A stretch of 64,000 nt of DNA from Variovorax sp. TBS-050B (GTDB lineage: Bacteria > Pseudomonadota > Gammaproteobacteria > Burkholderiales > Burkholderiaceae_C). Made by a program: the position numbers and the translations under genes. The stretch lies in NCBI RefSeq assembly GCF_029893635.1, contig NZ_JARXYR010000002.1:62001-126000 (forward strand), read 5' to 3'. Shown here piece by piece: positions 53,854 to 63,142 of the stretch; position 1 is the first letter of the stretch; every line of letters begins with the position of its first letter. The notes below the pieces were generated by a model. It was not told the origin of the DNA, ran no database searches, and was given only the letters and a program-made list of their open reading frames with translations.

Positions 53854-54855
53854 TCAGCCGAGCAGCCGGGCCAGCGTGAGCAGCGCGAGCAGCACCATCC
53901 ACATGACGACCGAGCGCCAGACCAGGCCGACCACGCTGCGCAGATGGCCGGGTTCGGGTTCGCGCCCCGGCGTGCTGCCGCTGTCGGCCGGGCGGCCGTC
54001 GGCCACCGAATCGCCGGCCTGCGCGCGCGACAGCGGATCGGTGACCGGGATCGGCCGCAGCGCACCGCCGCCGAGCCGCACGTTCACCGCGCCCGAGGTG
54101 GCCGCGAGGATCACGCCGTCGTTCTCGCTGGCGAAGCGTTGCGCATCGTTGCGCCAGCAGTCGATCGCCTCCTCGAAGCTGCCGACCACCGCGAAGCCGA
54201 GCGCCGTGATGCGCGCGGGCAGCCAGTCGACCGCGTGCCATGCGTGCTCGGCCGCCATCTGCACCGAGACGCTCGACGGCTGCACCGCGGCGCCGTTCTT
54301 GTGCGCCCAGTAGCGCGAGACGAATTCGCTCATGCGGTAGAACACCGCGCCGGCCGGCCCGAGGCCCAGGGCCGCCAGCACCGAGAACCACGCCAGCACG
54401 CCGAACACATGGCGATGCGCCGCGATCACCGAGTGCTCGATCACGTGGCGCACCACTTCGCTGCGCGGCAGGTCGGCCGCATCCACGCCCTGCCAGTGCG
54501 CGAGCAGCGAGCGCGCGAGCGGCTCGTCGCCTTCGTCGAGTGCGTCTCGGATGTCGGTGAAGTGGTGGCTGAACTGCCGGAAGCCGAGCGTGACGTAGAG
54601 CACCGCGACGCTCCAGAGCACCGCGAACGGCAGCCCGAGCGCCAGCACCAGCAGCCAGTGGATGCCGAGCGTGGCCAGCGTCGGCACGAGCACCGCCAGG
54701 CCCCAGGCAATCCATCCGTGGTGCGGCTTGCCGGCATCGAAGTTGCGGCTGGTCCAGCGGGTCCAGGCAAGCACGCCGCCGTACACCGGGTTGTGGGGAG
54801 CGAGCGGCCGCACCTGCTCGATCAGCAACGCACACAGGATGGCAAAGAAGCTCAT
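53854..54855 (-). CDS. CobD/CbiB (AmpE-like) family membrane protein
   Basis: 333 residues from ATG 54853-54855. Membrane helices at about 1-15, 45-90 and 160-190, plus one at the C-terminus. Conserved features of the CobD/CbiB-AmpE superfamily include [20 protein letters not shown] and [15 protein letters not shown]. CobD makes adenosylcobinamide from cobyric acid, but no other cobalamin gene is present and the AmpE branch has regulatory roles, so function is left open. Confidence 0.8.
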   Translation of the reverse strand: MSFFAILCALLIEQVRPLAPHNPVYGGVLAWTRWTSRNFDAGKPHHGWIAWGLAVLVPTLATLGIHWLLVLALGLPFAVLWSVAVLYVTLGFRQFSHHFTDIRDALDEGDEPLARSLLAHWQGVDAADLPRSEVVRHVIEHSVIAAHRHVFGVLAWFSVLAALGLGPAGAVFYRMSEFVSRYWAHKNGAAVQPSSVSVQMAAEHAWHAVDWLPARITALGFAVVGSFEEAIDCWRNDAQRFASENDGVILAATSGAVNVRLGGGALRPIPVTDPLSRAQAGDSVADGRPADSGSTPGREPEPGHLRSVVGLVWRSVVMWMVLLALLTLARLLG

Positions 54856-54905
54856 GCGTCGATGATAGCGAGCGCGCCCGGCGGCCCGCGCCGCGCGGCG
54901 CCCGC

Positions 54906-55655
54906 TCAGGCGCTCAGGAAGCGATAGAGGTTGCGCAGCATGCCCGCGGTCGCGCCCCAGACGAAGCGCTCCTCCGCGCCGTCCTGGTAGGGCATCGAGT
55001 ACCACTCGCGGCGCGTACCGTCGGGCGCGGGCACGGTGTGCCGGCGGTGGTTGGCGGGGTCCATGAGCCAGGCCAGCGGCACTTCGAAGGCCGCCGCCAC
55101 TTCGTAGGGGTTGAGCGTGAGCTCGAACGCGGGCTCCACGAGCGCGACCACCGGCGTGACCACGAAGGAGGTGATCGTGGTGTAGGTCGGGAGGCTGCCG
55201 AGCACTTCGATGAACTGCGCCGAGAGACCGACTTCCTCCCAGGCCTCGCGCAAGGCCGCGGCGGCAACGTTCGCGTCGTCCGGGTCGACACGCCCGCCCG
55301 GGAACGCGACCTGGCCCGAGTGGTTCGAGAGGTGGGCCGTGCGCTCCGTCAGCAGCACCGTCGCGCCTTCCGGGCGCTGCACGATCGGCACCAGCACCGC
55401 CGCCTGCGCCGGCGTGCGGTCGCTCAGGCGCGGCTCGCGGCGCAGTTCGGGCGTCCACTCGGGCGGCGTTGCGAAGCGCCGGCGCAAGGCCCCGGGGGTC
55501 AGCTGCGCGGGCGGGACCGCAGGCAGGCCGTCCGGACCGCCGACCACCGGCGCCTCGCGCGGATCGACCACCAGCAGCGTGGGCGGTACCACGGCGTTGA
55601 CGGGTTCGGCGGGCTCGAGCTGCATGGCGGGCGAAGGGGCGGCGGGCGGGGTCAA
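54906..55655 (-). CDS. Nudix hydrolase, CoA pyrophosphatase-like (NudL)
   Basis: 249 residues. The CoA-diphosphatase leader motif [21 protein letters not shown] leads into the Nudix box (GGRVDPDD then [13 protein letters not shown], with the catalytic Glu pair). It splits CoA and acyl-CoA to phosphopantetheine and ADP. The start is uncertain: an internal Met 10 residues in is possible. The N-terminal ~75 residues are Pro/Ala-rich. Confidence 0.9.
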   Translation of the reverse strand: MTPPAAPSPAMQLEPAEPVNAVVPPTLLVVDPREAPVVGGPDGLPAVPPAQLTPGALRRRFATPPEWTPELRREPRLSDRTPAQAAVLVPIVQRPEGATVLLTERTAHLSNHSGQVAFPGGRVDPDDANVAAAALREAWEEVGLSAQFIEVLGSLPTYTTITSFVVTPVVALVEPAFELTLNPYEVAAAFEVPLAWLMDPANHRRHTVPAPDGTRREWYSMPYQDGAEERFVWGATAGMLRNLYRFLSA

Positions 55656-55734
55656 GCGGGAAGTGTCTCGGTGAGGAAGTAGAGCCTAAAAACGAAGTGC
55701 TGTCTTCGGGCAGGAAAGACGCACGGCGCACAAC

Positions 55735-55765
55735 GCAAAAAGCCGCCAGAGCGGCGGCTTTTTGC
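55735..55765. terminator. Terminator of the rpsP-rplS operon
   Basis: Perfect 13-bp stem (55735-55747 with 55753-55765), 5-base loop, A5 and T5 flanks. It starts 16 bases past the rplS stop. Confidence 0.93.
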
Positions 55766-55781
55766 ACGGCAGGAAAAAGGC

Positions 55782-56168
55782 TTACTTGGCAGCCGATGCC
55801 GCGGCGGGCGCCTTGCCCGGCAGCTTTTCCTTGATGCGTGCCGAACGGCCGCTGCGCTCGCGCAGGTAGTACAGCTTGGCACGACGGACGTCGCCGCGGC
55901 GCTTGACTTCGATGCCGGCGATCAGCGGGCTGTAGGTCTGGAACGTACGCTCCACGCCTTCGCCGCTCGAGATCTTGCGCACGGTGAAGCCGCTGTTGAG
56001 GCCGCGGTTGCGCTTGGCGATCACGACGCCTTCGTAGGCCTGCACGCGCTTGCGGCTGCCTTCGACGACGTTCACGCTGACGATGACCGTGTCACCGGGC
56101 ATGAAGTCGGGGATCTTCTTGCCGAGACGGGCGATTTCTTCCTGCTCGAGGGTCTGGATGAGGTTCAT
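55782..56168 (-). CDS. rplS: 50S ribosomal protein L19
   Basis: 128 residues from ATG 56166-56168. Typical L19: [47 protein letters not shown]. It carries a short Ala/Lys C-terminal extension. Last gene of the rpsP-rimM-trmD-rplS operon; 111 bases separate it from trmD. Confidence 0.97.
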   Translation of the reverse strand: MNLIQTLEQEEIARLGKKIPDFMPGDTVIVSVNVVEGSRKRVQAYEGVVIAKRNRGLNSGFTVRKISSGEGVERTFQTYSPLIAGIEVKRRGDVRRAKLYYLRERSGRSARIKEKLPGKAPAAASAAK

Positions 56169-56279
56169 GATTTCCTGATGTTCGATCGTGCTCGCGCTAC
56201 ACAAAAGGCGCCGTTGGCTCCAGGCTGCGTCAAGCAGCAGGGCCGGGCGCGGCCGGGCAGAGGATCGGGGAACCCGGGA

Positions 56280-57027
56280 TTATAGCTTTTTTTTGAGCGC
56301 GGCCTCGTCGGCCTTGCTCAGGCGGCCGGCGGCGCGCGCGGCCTCGATGAGTTCCGGGCGCCGCGCCGCGGTGATCGCGAGCCGCTGGTCGCGCCGCCAG
56401 CGCTCGATCTGCACGTGGTGGCCCGACAGCAGCGGCGCCGGCACGCCCTGCCCGTTCCATTGCTCGGGCCGCGTGTAGTGGGGGCAGTCGAGCAGGCCGT
56501 CGAGCGAGGGATTGAAGCTGTCCTGCACATGGCTGGCCTCGTCGCCGAGCACGCCGGGCTGCAGCCTGGCCACCGCATCGAGCAGCGCCATGGCCGCGAT
56601 CTCGCCGCCCGAGAGCACGAAATCGCCGAGGCTGAGCTGATGGGTCACGCGCATGTCGATGAAGCGCTGGTCGATGCCCTCGTAGCGGCCGCAGACCAGC
56701 ACCGCGCCCTCGCTGGCGGACCAGCGCTCGACGGCCGCGTGGTGAAGCACCTCGCCGATCGGCGAGAACAGCACCACCGGTGCGGCGGCACCGCGCGCGG
56801 CCAGTGCCGCATCGAGGCAGGCCGAGAGCGGCTCGGCCATCATGACCATGCCGGGCCCGCCGCCGAAGGGGCGGTCGTCCACGCGCCGGTAGTTGCCCTG
56901 CGCGAAGTCGCGCGGATTCCAGAGCACGACCTCGACCTGCTTCGACTCGTAGGCGCGGCGGGTCACGCCGGCGGCCATGAAGGGCGCGAACAGCTCGGGA
57001 AAAAAGGGTGAGGACGTCGAAGCGCAT
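56280..57027 (-). pseudogene. trmD: tRNA (guanine37-N1)-methyltransferase with an apparent +1 frameshift near the start
   Basis: From ATG 57025-57027 the protein reads MRFDVLTLF, then leaves frame. TrmD homology continues in another frame from [19 protein letters not shown] to the stop at 56280. Removing one base of the A6 run at 57000-57005 (T6 in the gene) gives a 248-residue TrmD of normal size with the SPOUT knot residues ([22 protein letters not shown]). An internal Met start would drop the first strand. TrmD is essential in most bacteria, so an assembly error or real slippage is more likely than gene death. Confidence 0.9.
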
Positions 57028-57044
57028 GCGCGCGAAGCGACCCG

Positions 57045-57599
57045 TCAGTAGTCGGGTTGCCAGTCGACCGTGATCAGCCGGCCGGGCAGGTCGACGGTGT
57101 CGACGAAGGCCGAGACGAAAGGCACCATGCGCTCGATCGCCTTGCCGTCCTGCTCGGCGGCCAGCACCAGCGTGGTCTGCGGGCCGGTGGCCAGCAGTTC
57201 GCGCACGGTGCCGAGCACCACGCCTTCGCGGTTGACGACCGAGAGGCCGATCAGGTCGACCCAGTAGTACTCGTCGTCACCGGCCGTGGGAAAGCTCGAA
57301 CGCGGCACGAACACGCGCGCGCCGCGCAGCGCCTCGGCCGCATTGCGGTCGGGCACGTCCTCGGAGGAGGCGACGATGCAGTCGGAATGTTCCTTGGCTT
57401 CGCGGATCGCGAGCCGGAAAGCGGTGCGTGCCGAGGCTCCGGGAGCCTGCAGGAACCAGCGCTTGGAAGAAAAAAGCGCCTCGGGCTGGGCGCTGTGGGG
57501 CAGGACCTTGAACCAGCCCTTGATGCCCCATGCATCGGCGATGCGTCCTACCTCGATCGCATCCGCCGGCAGTTCGGCGGCTTCGAGTGCGGGCAGCAT
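57045..57599 (-). CDS. rimM: Ribosome maturation factor RimM
   Basis: 184 residues: N-terminal RimM domain (VGRIADAWGIKGWFKV) and C-terminal PRC-barrel (DEYYWVDLIGLSVVN, ending VDLPGRLITVDWQPDY). It assists 30S head assembly by binding S19. Located between rpsP and trmD, as in most proteobacteria. Confidence 0.96.
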   Translation of the reverse strand: MLPALEAAELPADAIEVGRIADAWGIKGWFKVLPHSAQPEALFSSKRWFLQAPGASARTAFRLAIREAKEHSDCIVASSEDVPDRNAAEALRGARVFVPRSSFPTAGDDEYYWVDLIGLSVVNREGVVLGTVRELLATGPQTTLVLAAEQDGKAIERMVPFVSAFVDTVDLPGRLITVDWQPDY

Positions 57600-57621
57600 T
57601 GCCGTGCGGAAGGCCGGAGCC

Positions 57622-57885
57622 TCAGGCCGCGGCCTTGGGAGCTGCGGCGGCAGCTTGCTTGATCAGGCGCAGGACCGTGGGCGAAGCCTGAGCGCCGACG
57701 CTCTTCCAGTAGGCCAGGCGGTCCTGGGCGATACGGATGCTTTCCTCGTTTTCCTTCGCGATCGGGTTGTAGAAACCCAGGCGCTCGATGAAACGGCCGT
57801 CGCGGCGAACGCGCTTGTCCGACACGACGATGTTGAAGAACGGACGGCCTTTGGAGCCGCCGCGGGAGAGTCGAATGACGACCAT
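57622..57885 (-). CDS. rpsP: 30S ribosomal protein S16
   Basis: 87 residues: [20 protein letters not shown] and [13 protein letters not shown] are diagnostic. AAGGAT precedes the ATG. First gene of the operon, about 120 bases after a -10 TATAAT element. Confidence 0.97.
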   Translation of the reverse strand: MVVIRLSRGGSKGRPFFNIVVSDKRVRRDGRFIERLGFYNPIAKENEESIRIAQDRLAYWKSVGAQASPTVLRLIKQAAAAAPKAAA

Positions 57886-58006
57886 GATTTATCCTTGGGT
57901 GGTGCAGCAGGCCCGTTTTTTCAGCACGTGGCCCGCTCACAGAGTTCTTTCAGCGTCGAGACACGCGACATGGCCACCCGGCCAGCGACACGCTGAAAAG
58001 CCTGCG

Positions 58007-58012
58007 ATTATA
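58007..58012 (-). promoter_or_regulatory. -10 element of the rpsP operon
   Basis: Perfect TATAAT on the minus strand; the expected -35 region holds only a weak TTCGGA-like match with short spacing. The implied leader of roughly 115 bases before rpsP is within the 180-bp gap to the divergent acetyltransferase gene. Confidence 0.55.
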
Positions 58013-58065
58013 GCCCGATCCGCTTTTTCCGAATCCCGGCCCTGCGCCCTCCGCTTTCCATCCGC

Positions 58066-58590
58066 ATGACTTTCACCATCCGTCCCAGCCGCGAAGAGGA
58101 CGTTCCGGCCATCACGGCCATCTACGCCCACCACGTGCTGAACGGCACCGGCACCTTCGAAACCGAGGCGCCGTCCGAAGCCGAAATGGCCGCGCGGCGC
58201 GCCGACGTGCTCGGCCGGAAGCTGCCCTACCTGGTCGCCGAAAATGATGGCGAAGTGTTGGGTTTTGCCTACTGCAACTGGTTCAAGGCGCGCCCGGCCT
58301 ACCGTTTTTCGGCCGAGGACTCGATCTACATCGCCGAATCGGCGCGCGGCCGGGGCCTGGGCAGCCGGCTGCTGGCGGCGCTTTCGCAGGCCGCCGAGGC
58401 GGCCGGCATCCGCAAGCTCATCGCGGTGATCGGCGACTCGGCCAATGCCGGCTCGGTCGGCGTGCACCGCGGCCAGGGCTTCACGCAGGTCGGCGTGCTC
58501 AAGGACTGCGGCTGGAAGTTCGGCGCATGGCGCGACGTGGTGCTGATGGAGAAGGTGCTCGGCGAAGGCAGCACCACCCGACCCGAATGA
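58066..58590 (+). CDS. GNAT-family N-acetyltransferase (phosphinothricin/methionine sulfone type)
   Basis: 174 residues. N-terminus IRPSREEDVPAITAIYAHHV and acetyl-CoA loop ESARGRGLGSRLL with IGDSANAGSVGVHRGQGF are typical of the Pat/MddA branch. It acetylates the amino group of phosphinothricin, methionine sulfoximine or similar molecules. Its stop overlaps the next start (ATGA). Confidence 0.9.
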   Translation: MTFTIRPSREEDVPAITAIYAHHVLNGTGTFETEAPSEAEMAARRADVLGRKLPYLVAENDGEVLGFAYCNWFKARPAYRFSAEDSIYIAESARGRGLGSRLLAALSQAAEAAGIRKLIAVIGDSANAGSVGVHRGQGFTQVGVLKDCGWKFGAWRDVVLMEKVLGEGSTTRPE

Positions 58591-59033
58591 AAAACAAGAC
58601 CACCGCCGCCTGGCTCTCCTTCCTCGGGGGGCCGCTGGGCCTGCACCGCTTCTACCTGCGCGGCATGGGCGACTGGCTCGGCTGGCTGCTGCCCGTGCCG
58701 AGCGCGCTCGGCCTCTACGGCATCGAGCGTGTGCGCATGTACGGCGTCGACGACGGCTGGAGCTGGGTGCTGATCCCGATGCTCGGCTTCACCATCGCGG
58801 GCTGCGCGCTCACGGCCATCATCTACGGCCTCATGACGCCCGAGAAATGGAATGCGCGCTTCAACGCCGGCGCGCCCGCCGACGCCGCGCCGGGCCGCAC
58901 CAACTGGGCCACCATCGGCGCCGTGGTGCTCGCGCTGTTCTTCGGCAGCACGGTGCTGATGTCGAGCATCGTGTTCAGCTTCCAGCGCTACTTCGAGCAC
59001 CAGATCGAAGAGGGGCGGAAGATCTCGCAGTAG
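58587..59033 (+). CDS. TM2-domain-like small membrane protein
   Basis: 148 residues from ATG 58587-58589. The N-terminus has the TM2 pattern (AAWLSFLGGPLGLHRFYLRG), followed by hydrophobic segments at about residues 55-85 and 105-135. TM2 proteins have no established enzymatic role. It is translationally coupled to the acetyltransferase. Confidence 0.85.
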   Translation: MKNKTTAAWLSFLGGPLGLHRFYLRGMGDWLGWLLPVPSALGLYGIERVRMYGVDDGWSWVLIPMLGFTIAGCALTAIIYGLMTPEKWNARFNAGAPADAAPGRTNWATIGAVVLALFFGSTVLMSSIVFSFQRYFEHQIEEGRKISQ

Positions 59034-59067
59034 CGCGCCCCTTCGCCGGGCCGCCAACGCGCGGTCT

Positions 59068-60078
59068 TCAGAAGATCTGCCAGCTCACCCAGTAGGCGAT
59101 CGCCGCCACGAAGGCCGAGGCGGGGATCGTGAAGATCCAGGCCCAGACGATGTTGCCGGCCACGCCCCAGCGCACCGCGCTGGCGCGCTGCGCCGAGCCC
59201 ACGCCGACGATCGCGCCGGTGATGGTGTGGGTGGTCGACACCGGGATGCCGAGCGCGGTCGCCAGGAACAGCGTGATCGCGCCGCCGGTCTCGGCGCAGA
59301 AGCCGCCCACGGGCTTGAGCTTGGTGATCTTCTGGCCCATGGTCTTCACGATGCGCCAGCCGCCGAACATGGTGCCCAGCGCAATCGCTGCATAGCAGCT
59401 CACCACCACCCAGGTCGGCGGGGCGGCGTCGCTCGCCGTGGCGTAGCCGGTGGCGATCAGCAGCATCCAGATGATGCCGATGGTCTTCTGCGCGTCGTTG
59501 CCGCCGTGGCCCAGGCTGTAGGCGCCGGCCGAGACCAGCTGCAGCCGCCGGAACCACCGGTCCACGCGCGAGGGCGTGGCGCGCCGGAATCCCCAGGCCA
59601 CCACCACCATCATCAGCGAGCCCAGCAGGAAGCCGAGCACCGGCGACACGAAGATGAAGGCCACGGTCTTCCAGATGCCTGAGGCCACGAGGCCGCCGGT
59701 GCCGGTCTTCGCGATCACCGCACCGACGATGCCGCCGATGAGCGCGTGCGACGAGCTGCTCGGGATGCCGTAGTACCAGGTCACGAGGTTCCAGCTGATC
59801 GCGCCGACCAGCGCGCCGAAGACCACGTGCACGTCCACCACGCCCGGCTGGGCGATGCCCTTGCCCACGGTGGCCGCCACGCTGAGGTGGAAGACGAAGA
59901 TGGCGATCAGGTTGAAGAACGCCGCGAACACCACGGCCTGCCCCGGCCGGAGCACGCCGGTGGACACCACCGTCGCGATCGAGTTCGCCGCGTCGTGGAA
60001 GCCATTCATGAAGTCGAACAGGATCGCCAGAGCGACCAGCACCATCACCACCCAGAGGGCGACCTGAACCGTTGCCAT
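59068..60078 (-). CDS. Low-affinity inorganic phosphate transporter (PiT family)
   Basis: 336 residues, about ten membrane helices. The duplicated PiT signatures are visible: DFMNGFHDAANSIATVVSTG near the N-terminus and SLGHGGNDAQKTIGIIW in the second half. It cotransports metal-phosphate with protons. It follows a DUF47/PhoU-like gene by 13 bases, the usual pit partner. Confidence 0.94.
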   Translation of the reverse strand: MATVQVALWVVMVLVALAILFDFMNGFHDAANSIATVVSTGVLRPGQAVVFAAFFNLIAIFVFHLSVAATVGKGIAQPGVVDVHVVFGALVGAISWNLVTWYYGIPSSSSHALIGGIVGAVIAKTGTGGLVASGIWKTVAFIFVSPVLGFLLGSLMMVVVAWGFRRATPSRVDRWFRRLQLVSAGAYSLGHGGNDAQKTIGIIWMLLIATGYATASDAAPPTWVVVSCYAAIALGTMFGGWRIVKTMGQKITKLKPVGGFCAETGGAITLFLATALGIPVSTTHTITGAIVGVGSAQRASAVRWGVAGNIVWAWIFTIPASAFVAAIAYWVSWQIF

Positions 60079-60091
60079 CGGATGCTGCCGC

Positions 60092-60736
60092 TCAGGAGTT
60101 CTCGAGGACGATGCCCTCGATCACGTTGGCCACGTCCTCGCACTTGTCGGTGATCGTCTCGAGCAGTTCGTAGATCGCCTTGAGCTTGATGACCTCGCGC
60201 ACGTCGGGCTCCTCGCGGAACAGCTTGCTCATGGCGCTGCGCATCACGCGGTCGGCGTCGGATTCGAGCCGGTCGATCTCCTCGCAGGTCTTGAGCGTGG
60301 CCTCCGCCACCGCGGGGTCGGCGATCTTGCCGAGGAACTTCACCGCGTCCTTGAGGCGGTCGCAGCACTTCACGCACAGCGCGGTGAGGCGCACGATCTC
60401 TTCGGTCATGTGGCGCACGTCGTACAGCGCCATGGTCTCGGCCGAGTCCTGGATCAGGTCGGCCACGTCGTCCATCGTGTTGATGAGCTTGTGGATCTGC
60501 TCGCGGTCGATGGGCGTGATGAAGGTCTTGTGGATCAGCCGGTTGACGTCGTGCGTCACGCGGTCGGCCGCACGCTCGGCGTTGTCGACGTCGCGGTTGT
60601 ACTGCTCGCGCAGGTGCACGTCGCTGTAGTTGGCCACGAGTTGCTCGAACGCCCGCGCCGCTTCGACGATGCGCTCGGCGTGCTGGTTGAACATCTCGAA
60701 AAAATTCCCCTCGCGGGGCAGCAGCTTGCCGAACAT
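60092..60736 (-). CDS. DUF47 / PhoU-like phosphate transport regulator
   Basis: 214 residues from ATG 60734-60736. It is an all-helical protein of the PhoU-like DUF47 family (FFEMFNQHAERIVEAARAFE, then DDVADLIQDSAETMALYDV). It is encoded just ahead of the PiT transporter and probably tunes its activity. The 118 bases between it and folK hold only a GC-rich stretch without a gene. Confidence 0.92.
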   Translation of the reverse strand: MFGKLLPREGNFFEMFNQHAERIVEAARAFEQLVANYSDVHLREQYNRDVDNAERAADRVTHDVNRLIHKTFITPIDREQIHKLINTMDDVADLIQDSAETMALYDVRHMTEEIVRLTALCVKCCDRLKDAVKFLGKIADPAVAEATLKTCEEIDRLESDADRVMRSAMSKLFREEPDVREVIKLKAIYELLETITDKCEDVANVIEGIVLENS

Positions 60737-60854
60737 GGCGCTCTCCTGGGTTCGCGGCTGCCACAAGTGCGTGACAGCTTGATGAAAAACCGTAGAAGTG
60801 TAATGGGCGGACAGGGCCGCCCCGGCCGGAGGGGGCTCCGGGGCCCGCGCCCGC

Positions 60855-61490
60855 TCAGCCGCGGATGCGTTCGATGACCTGCGACGCCACGCGTGCCAGG
60901 GCCGCGCGCGGCACCTTGTCGGGCGCGATCTCGGCCAGCGGCTTCAGCACGAAGGCGCGGTCGCGCATGCGCGGATGCGGCAGCGTCAGCGCGGGCGTGT
61001 CCTTGACCGAGTTGCCGTGCATCAGCAGGTCGAGGTCGAGCGTGCGCGGCGCGTTCGGAAAAGGCCTCTCGCGGCCGGCCTGCGCCTCGAGCAGCTGCAG
61101 TTCGGACAGGAAGGCCTCTGCCGTGAGCCCGGTGCGCACCGCCACCACGGCATTGATGAAATCGGGCCCGGTCGCATCGACCGGCGCACTGCGGTAGAGC
61201 GACGAACGCGCGGTGACCACGGTCCGTTCGATGCCGCCGATCGCATCCATGGCCGCCTTCACGGCCGCCTCGGCCTCGCCGAGGTTGGCGCCGATGGCGA
61301 CGAAGGCCTGCACGGTCGGATAGTCCTCGCGGCTCTGGCGTGCGGCGGGCGCGGTCCTGGCGGCCGGCGGCCGGCCGGGCGCCGGCGCGCGCGCCGGCCC
61401 GCTCCTGCCGCGCGGGGCGCCGCCGGGCTTGCCGCCTGGCGCAGGCTTGGGGGCGCCGCTGGCGCGCCGGGGTGGCGGGGTCCGGCTCAT
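60855..61490 (-). CDS. folK: 2-amino-4-hydroxy-6-hydroxymethyldihydropteridine pyrophosphokinase
   Basis: 211 residues. The HPPK core starts near residue 60 (AFVAIGANLGEAEAAV) and contains FINAVVAVRTGL, the RTLDLDLLMHG signature and LPHPRMRDRAFVLKPL. The first ~58 residues form a Pro/Gly/Arg/Ala-rich extension not found in standard HPPK (~160 residues); an internal start could remove it, but no Met lies close. ATG overlaps the pcnB stop (61487-61490). Confidence 0.92.
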   Translation of the reverse strand: MSRTPPPRRASGAPKPAPGGKPGGAPRGRSGPARAPAPGRPPAARTAPAARQSREDYPTVQAFVAIGANLGEAEAAVKAAMDAIGGIERTVVTARSSLYRSAPVDATGPDFINAVVAVRTGLTAEAFLSELQLLEAQAGRERPFPNAPRTLDLDLLMHGNSVKDTPALTLPHPRMRDRAFVLKPLAEIAPDKVPRAALARVASQVIERIRG

Positions 61491-63121
61491 TCGGCCGCGG
61501 CGCCTGCGCCGCCTTCACTGCCGCCGCCCGCGCCGCCGGTGCGGGGCTTGCGGCGGCGCCGGCGCTTGCGCGGCGCGGAAGACTCGCCGTCGCCCATCGG
61601 CACGACGGTCTCGGCCTCGGCGTCGGCTTCGTCGGTGTCCGCCTGCGGCTCGCGGCTTTCCTGGCGCGGGCGGCCGGCGGGCTCGGTGCGCGGCTTGGCG
61701 GGCACCGGATCGCGCGTGCGCACGCGCTGGCGGGTCTTCTGCTCTTCGCGCACCTGCTCGAGCAGATCCTGGCGGCGCAGCTCGTCGGCGGTGCTGAATT
61801 CCTGCCACCACTCGGCAATCGCCTCGCTGACCTCGCCCACGTCGGCGCGCAGCCGCATGAAGTCGAAGGCGGCGCGGAAGCGCGCCTGCTCGACCAGGCT
61901 GTAGGGCGTGGAGCCGGTGCGCTTGTCGAAGCGCGGCTGCATCATCCAGATCTCGCGCATGTCGGCGGCGAGCTTGCCGCGGCCGGAGACATCGCCAATG
62001 CGCGCGTTGAACACGTCGTCGATCGCGTCCTGCAGCGCCGGGAACGGCGGCTGCGGCCGATGGCCGCGCTGGCCTTCGACGCGCTGGGCCCAGCCGTCGC
62101 GCACGTCGGCCCAGAGCACGCAGGCGAGCAGGAAGCTCGGCGCCACGGGCTTGCCCTCGCCGACGCGGCGGTCGGTGTCCTGCAGGGCCGCCTTGACGAA
62201 CGGCAGGTCGGCGCGCTCCACCACCACGTCGAGCAGCGGATAGATGCCCTTGGCGAGCCCGAGCTTGCGCAACTGCTCGACGGTGGCAATGGCATGGCCG
62301 GTCTGCAGCAGCTTGAGCATCTCGTCGAACAGGCGGCTCTGCGGCACGTCGGCCAGGAGCCTGCTCGATTCGACCAGCGGCGCGGCGGTCTTGGCTTCCA
62401 TCTTGAAGCCGAGCGCCGCGAGCTTGGCCGAGAAGCGGATCGCGCGGATGATGCGCACCGGGTCCTCGCGGTAGCGCGTGGCCGGGTCGCCGATCATGCG
62501 CAGCGTGAGCTTCTGCGCGTCGCGGATGCCGTTGTGGTAGTCGACCACCACCTGGTTGGCCGGGTCGTAGTACATGGCGTTGACGGTGAAGTCGCGGCGC
62601 GCCGCGTCTTCCTCCTGCGGGCCCCAGACGTTGTCGCGCAGCACGCGGCCGCTGGCGTCGACCGCGTGCGTCATGCTCGCGAGCTCGCCCTTGCTGGTGC
62701 GCTCGTTGCCGGCCACCTGCTCCGCCGCGGCGCTGTCCATGTAGGCGCGGAAGGTCGAGACCTCGATCACCTCGTGCTCGCGGCCGCGCCCGTACACCAC
62801 GTGCACGATGCGGAAGCGCCGCCCGATGATGAAGGCGCGGCGGAACAGCGACTTGACCTGCTCGGGCGTGGCATTGGTGGCCACGTCGAAATCCTTCGGC
62901 CGCAGGCCCAGCAGCAGGTCGCGCACCGCGCCGCCCACCACGTAGGCCTCGTAGCCCGCCTGCTGCAGCGTGGTGACGACGTTCTTCGCACGCTCGTCGA
63001 CCAGGGCCGGATCGATCTTGTGAACCTCGGCCGGCACCTCCTGGCGCTTGCCGAAACGGCTCTTGGCCCGCGTGCCGCCGGCCGATTTGCCGAGCAGCTT
63101 GTCGATGAAAGTCTTGATCAT
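61487..63121 (-). CDS. pcnB: Poly(A) polymerase I
   Basis: 544 residues. Nucleotidyltransferase signature VGGAVRDLLLGLRPKDFDVAT with the catalytic Asp pair, RDFTVNAMYYDP, and RYREDPVRIIRAIRF for substrate binding. The C-terminal ~100 residues are charged and end in a basic Arg/Lys block before a Gly-rich tail. It adds 3' poly(A) that promotes RNA decay. The domain order and RKD-type motif separate it from the tRNA CCA enzyme. Confidence 0.95.
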   Translation of the reverse strand: MIKTFIDKLLGKSAGGTRAKSRFGKRQEVPAEVHKIDPALVDERAKNVVTTLQQAGYEAYVVGGAVRDLLLGLRPKDFDVATNATPEQVKSLFRRAFIIGRRFRIVHVVYGRGREHEVIEVSTFRAYMDSAAAEQVAGNERTSKGELASMTHAVDASGRVLRDNVWGPQEEDAARRDFTVNAMYYDPANQVVVDYHNGIRDAQKLTLRMIGDPATRYREDPVRIIRAIRFSAKLAALGFKMEAKTAAPLVESSRLLADVPQSRLFDEMLKLLQTGHAIATVEQLRKLGLAKGIYPLLDVVVERADLPFVKAALQDTDRRVGEGKPVAPSFLLACVLWADVRDGWAQRVEGQRGHRPQPPFPALQDAIDDVFNARIGDVSGRGKLAADMREIWMMQPRFDKRTGSTPYSLVEQARFRAAFDFMRLRADVGEVSEAIAEWWQEFSTADELRRQDLLEQVREEQKTRQRVRTRDPVPAKPRTEPAGRPRQESREPQADTDEADAEAETVVPMGDGESSAPRKRRRRRKPRTGGAGGGSEGGAGAAAE

Positions 63122-63142
63122 TGGTGGTTGAAGAGGCTCTTC

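Noticed and set aside
52016..54313. Long plus-strand frame opposite the 341-aa protein, hisC and the CobD-like gene
   Set aside because: GC-skewed shadow of three supported minus-strand genes with no ribosome site or recognisable domain.
56279..56284. TATAAT on the minus strand overlapping the trmD stop, a possible promoter for rplS
   Set aside because: No acceptable -35 at the right distance; likely chance in an A-rich codon run.
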